DNA from: Clostridiales bacterium
GTDB lineage: Bacteria; Bacillota; Clostridia; Christensenellales; Aristaeellaceae
Assembly: GCA_015056305.1 (NCBI GenBank)
Contig: SVGO01000014.1
Location: 1-32,620, forward strand
Direction of reading: 5' to 3'
DNA length: 32,620 bases
This document shows positions 31,277 to 32,620 of this stretch, piece by piece (positions within the stretch are counted from its first letter, which is position 1; each line of letters opens with the position of its first letter). The notes under the pieces are model-generated. The model made no database searches, was not told where the DNA came from, and saw only the letters and a list, made by a program, of their open reading frames with translations. Made by a program: the position numbers and the translations under genes.

Positions 31277-32455
31277 TCACAGCGAGGCGACAAACGCGCG
31301 GATGCGCTTCAGCGCCTCGGTGAGGTTTTCCAGGCTGGTGGCATAGGAGCAGCGGATATGCCCCTCGCCGGATGCGCCGAACGCCGTGCCCGGCACGCAG
31401 GCAACCTTCTGCTCCATCAGCAGCCGGGTACAGAATTCGTCGCTGGTCAGGCCGGTTTTTTTGATCGACGGGAACACGTAGAACGCGCCCAGCGGTTCAA
31501 AGCATTCAAGGCCCATATCATTGAGGTTTTCCACCATCAGCCTTCTGCGGCGATCGTAGGAGCGCACCATCGTGCGCACATCCTCAAAGCCCGTCTCAAA
31601 CGCGCGGCCCAGCGCGCGGTCCGCCGCGACCTGGCCCTGCATCGACGCACAGAGCATGGTGAACTGATGAATCTTGAACATCGGCGCGATCAGCTCCCGC
31701 GGACCGCAGGCATAGCCCACGCGCCAGCCGGTCATGGCAAAGGCCTTTGAGAAGCCATTAAGCGTGATCGTGCGCTCGCGCATGCCCGCAATCGAGGCAA
31801 ACGCCGTATGCTCATGCCCGCCGTAGACCAGCTCGGAATAGATCTCGTCGGAAATGACGACGACGTCCGTCTCCTCGAGCACCTGCGCGATATCCATGAG
31901 CTGCTCGCGCGTCATCACGCCGCCGGTCGGGTTATTGGGATAGGGCAGAATCAGCGCCTTGGTCTTTTCCGTAATCGCCTCGCGCAGCGCCTGGGGCGTG
32001 AGCGCGAAGCAATCCGCCGCGCTCGTCTTGACCGGCACGGCGACGCCGCCGGCGAATGTGACCGTCGGCGCATAGCTCACATAGCTCGGCTCGGGAATGA
32101 GCACCTCGTCGCCCGGACAGACCAGCGCGCGCATCGCCAGATCGATGCCCTCGCTCGCGCCGACAGTGACGAGCACCTCGTCCTTGGGGCTGTAGCTCAC
32201 GCGATAGCGCATGCGCAGATACGCCGCGATCTTCTCGCGCAGGCTCTCTAGGCCCCAGTTGGAGGTATACTGCGTCTGGCCGTCCTCGATGGACTGGATC
32301 GCCGCATCGCGGATGGACCAGGGGGTCACAAAGTCCGGCTCGCCCACGCCCAGCGAGATTGCGCCGGGCATCTGGGTCACGATATCAAAGAACTTGCGGA
32401 TGCCGCTGGGCGGCACGTCCGCCACGCGCCGGTTGATAATGCGCTCGTACTCCAT
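31277..32455 (-). CDS. PLP-dependent aminotransferase, class I/II
   Basis: A 392-residue fold-type I aminotransferase, cytosolic. The PLP Lys is K237 (LNGFSKAFAMTGWRVGY); other signatures are GVGEPDF (36-42), YPNNPTGG (N175 region), ISDEIYSEL (D203, Y206) and the C-terminal carboxylate-binding Arg in GHIRCSYA. It groups with aspartate/aromatic or branched-chain type enzymes; substrate cannot be fixed. Its ATG overlaps the last base of the upstream Lrp stop codon (TGATG), so the two are one translationally coupled unit, a common Lrp-aminotransferase pair in Firmicutes. No clear T-run terminator follows; only a weak 5-bp hairpin (CAATT/AATTG) lies near the stop. Confidence 0.92.
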   Translation of the reverse strand: MEYERIINRRVADVPPSGIRKFFDIVTQMPGAISLGVGEPDFVTPWSIRDAAIQSIEDGQTQYTSNWGLESLREKIAAYLRMRYRVSYSPKDEVLVTVGASEGIDLAMRALVCPGDEVLIPEPSYVSYAPTVTFAGGVAVPVKTSAADCFALTPQALREAITEKTKALILPYPNNPTGGVMTREQLMDIAQVLEETDVVVISDEIYSELVYGGHEHTAFASIAGMRERTITLNGFSKAFAMTGWRVGYACGPRELIAPMFKIHQFTMLCASMQGQVAADRALGRAFETGFEDVRTMVRSYDRRRRLMVENLNDMGLECFEPLGAFYVFPSIKKTGLTSDEFCTRLLMEQKVACVPGTAFGASGEGHIRCSYATSLENLTEALKRIRAFVASL

Positions 32456-32620
32456 CAGGGCATCACCGCCTGCCTTCTGTCGCCCTTGCCGCCGGCAAAG
32501 ACCATGCCGCCGTACTTATAGGTTTTGAGCATGAAATGCGTGCTCGTGCCGGTGATGCCCTCGATGGTGGACAGGCGGCTATGCACGAAGGAGGCCAGCT
32601 CCTTGAGCGTGCGCGCCTCG
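32455..32620 (-). CDS. Lrp/AsnC-family regulator, C-terminal fragment
   Basis: The last 54 codons of a gene whose start lies beyond the right edge. The visible part reads RTLKELASFVHSRLSTIEGI, then TGTSTHFMLKTYKYGG, the end of the ligand-binding (RAM) domain of Lrp/AsnC proteins, followed by a Gly/Lys/Arg-rich tail. The helix-turn-helix part is outside the window. The stop TGA shares its A with the ATG of the aminotransferase gene, which the regulator may control in response to an amino acid. Confidence 0.85.
   Translation of the reverse strand, partial: EARTLKELASFVHSRLSTIEGITGTSTHFMLKTYKYGGMVFAGGKGDRRQAVMP

Overview
The window looks like part of the chromosome of a GC-rich, probably gut-dwelling Clostridia (Firmicutes). 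The evidence is family content rather than any marker gene: a CNA-B surface adhesin, a DUF1540 peptide, AddA, MgtE, a glycyl radical enzyme with its activase, a secreted protein with Cys/His 'zinc-ribbon' repeats, and consensus AGGAGG and TTGACA/TATAAT signals. No rRNA or intact tRNA is present, so the genus cannot be named. Coding is strongly GC-biased, which produces many long antisense open frames that are not genes.

Layout. 1-6800 (minus): most of one giant secreted adhesin, with an anchor-type N-terminal domain followed by at least 21 tandem CNA-B domains. It runs off the left edge and has a leader of about 200 nt that may be regulatory. 7200-9345 is visibly more A/T-rich and holds mobile-element debris: the 3' half of a tRNA-Arg(ACG) with its terminator, the last 46 codons of a tyrosine recombinase, and a broken Phd/YefM antitoxin. 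Two divergent acyltransferase-3 genes flank the antitoxin remnant. 10754-13951: an MFS transporter, a YczE-type membrane protein, and a small membrane protein in an operon with an AEC carrier. 14118-15068: a secreted Cys-repeat/peptidoglycan-binding protein. 15286-18152: a short glycyl radical enzyme translationally coupled to its radical-SAM activase. 18401-21043 (minus): a ferredoxin-like aldo/keto reductase coupled to a polytopic DUF6056-like protein. 21214: DUF1540 peptide. 21420-21840: non-coding repeats. 21890-27143 (minus): MgtE with a leader of about 300 nt, and AddA. 27324: a Tat-exported Cys-rich redox protein behind a perfect consensus promoter. 28102-29067: unknown membrane protein. 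29162-31132: a secreted foldase joining a parvulin-like and a cyclophilin domain. 31277-32620: an aminotransferase and the end of an Lrp/AsnC regulator.

How it works together. Most units are independent one- or two-gene operons. The theme is envelope and export: adhesin, acyltransferases, peptidoglycan-binding protein, a secreted foldase that could help fold exported proteins, and transporters. A second theme is anaerobic redox chemistry: the glycyl radical enzyme pair, the Fe-S aldo/keto reductase and the Tat redox protein. The most interesting points are the uncharacterised glycyl radical enzyme with a Cys-Trp-Glu active site, the dual-PPIase foldase, the long leaders of the adhesin and mgtE, and the integration scar at 7245-7611.
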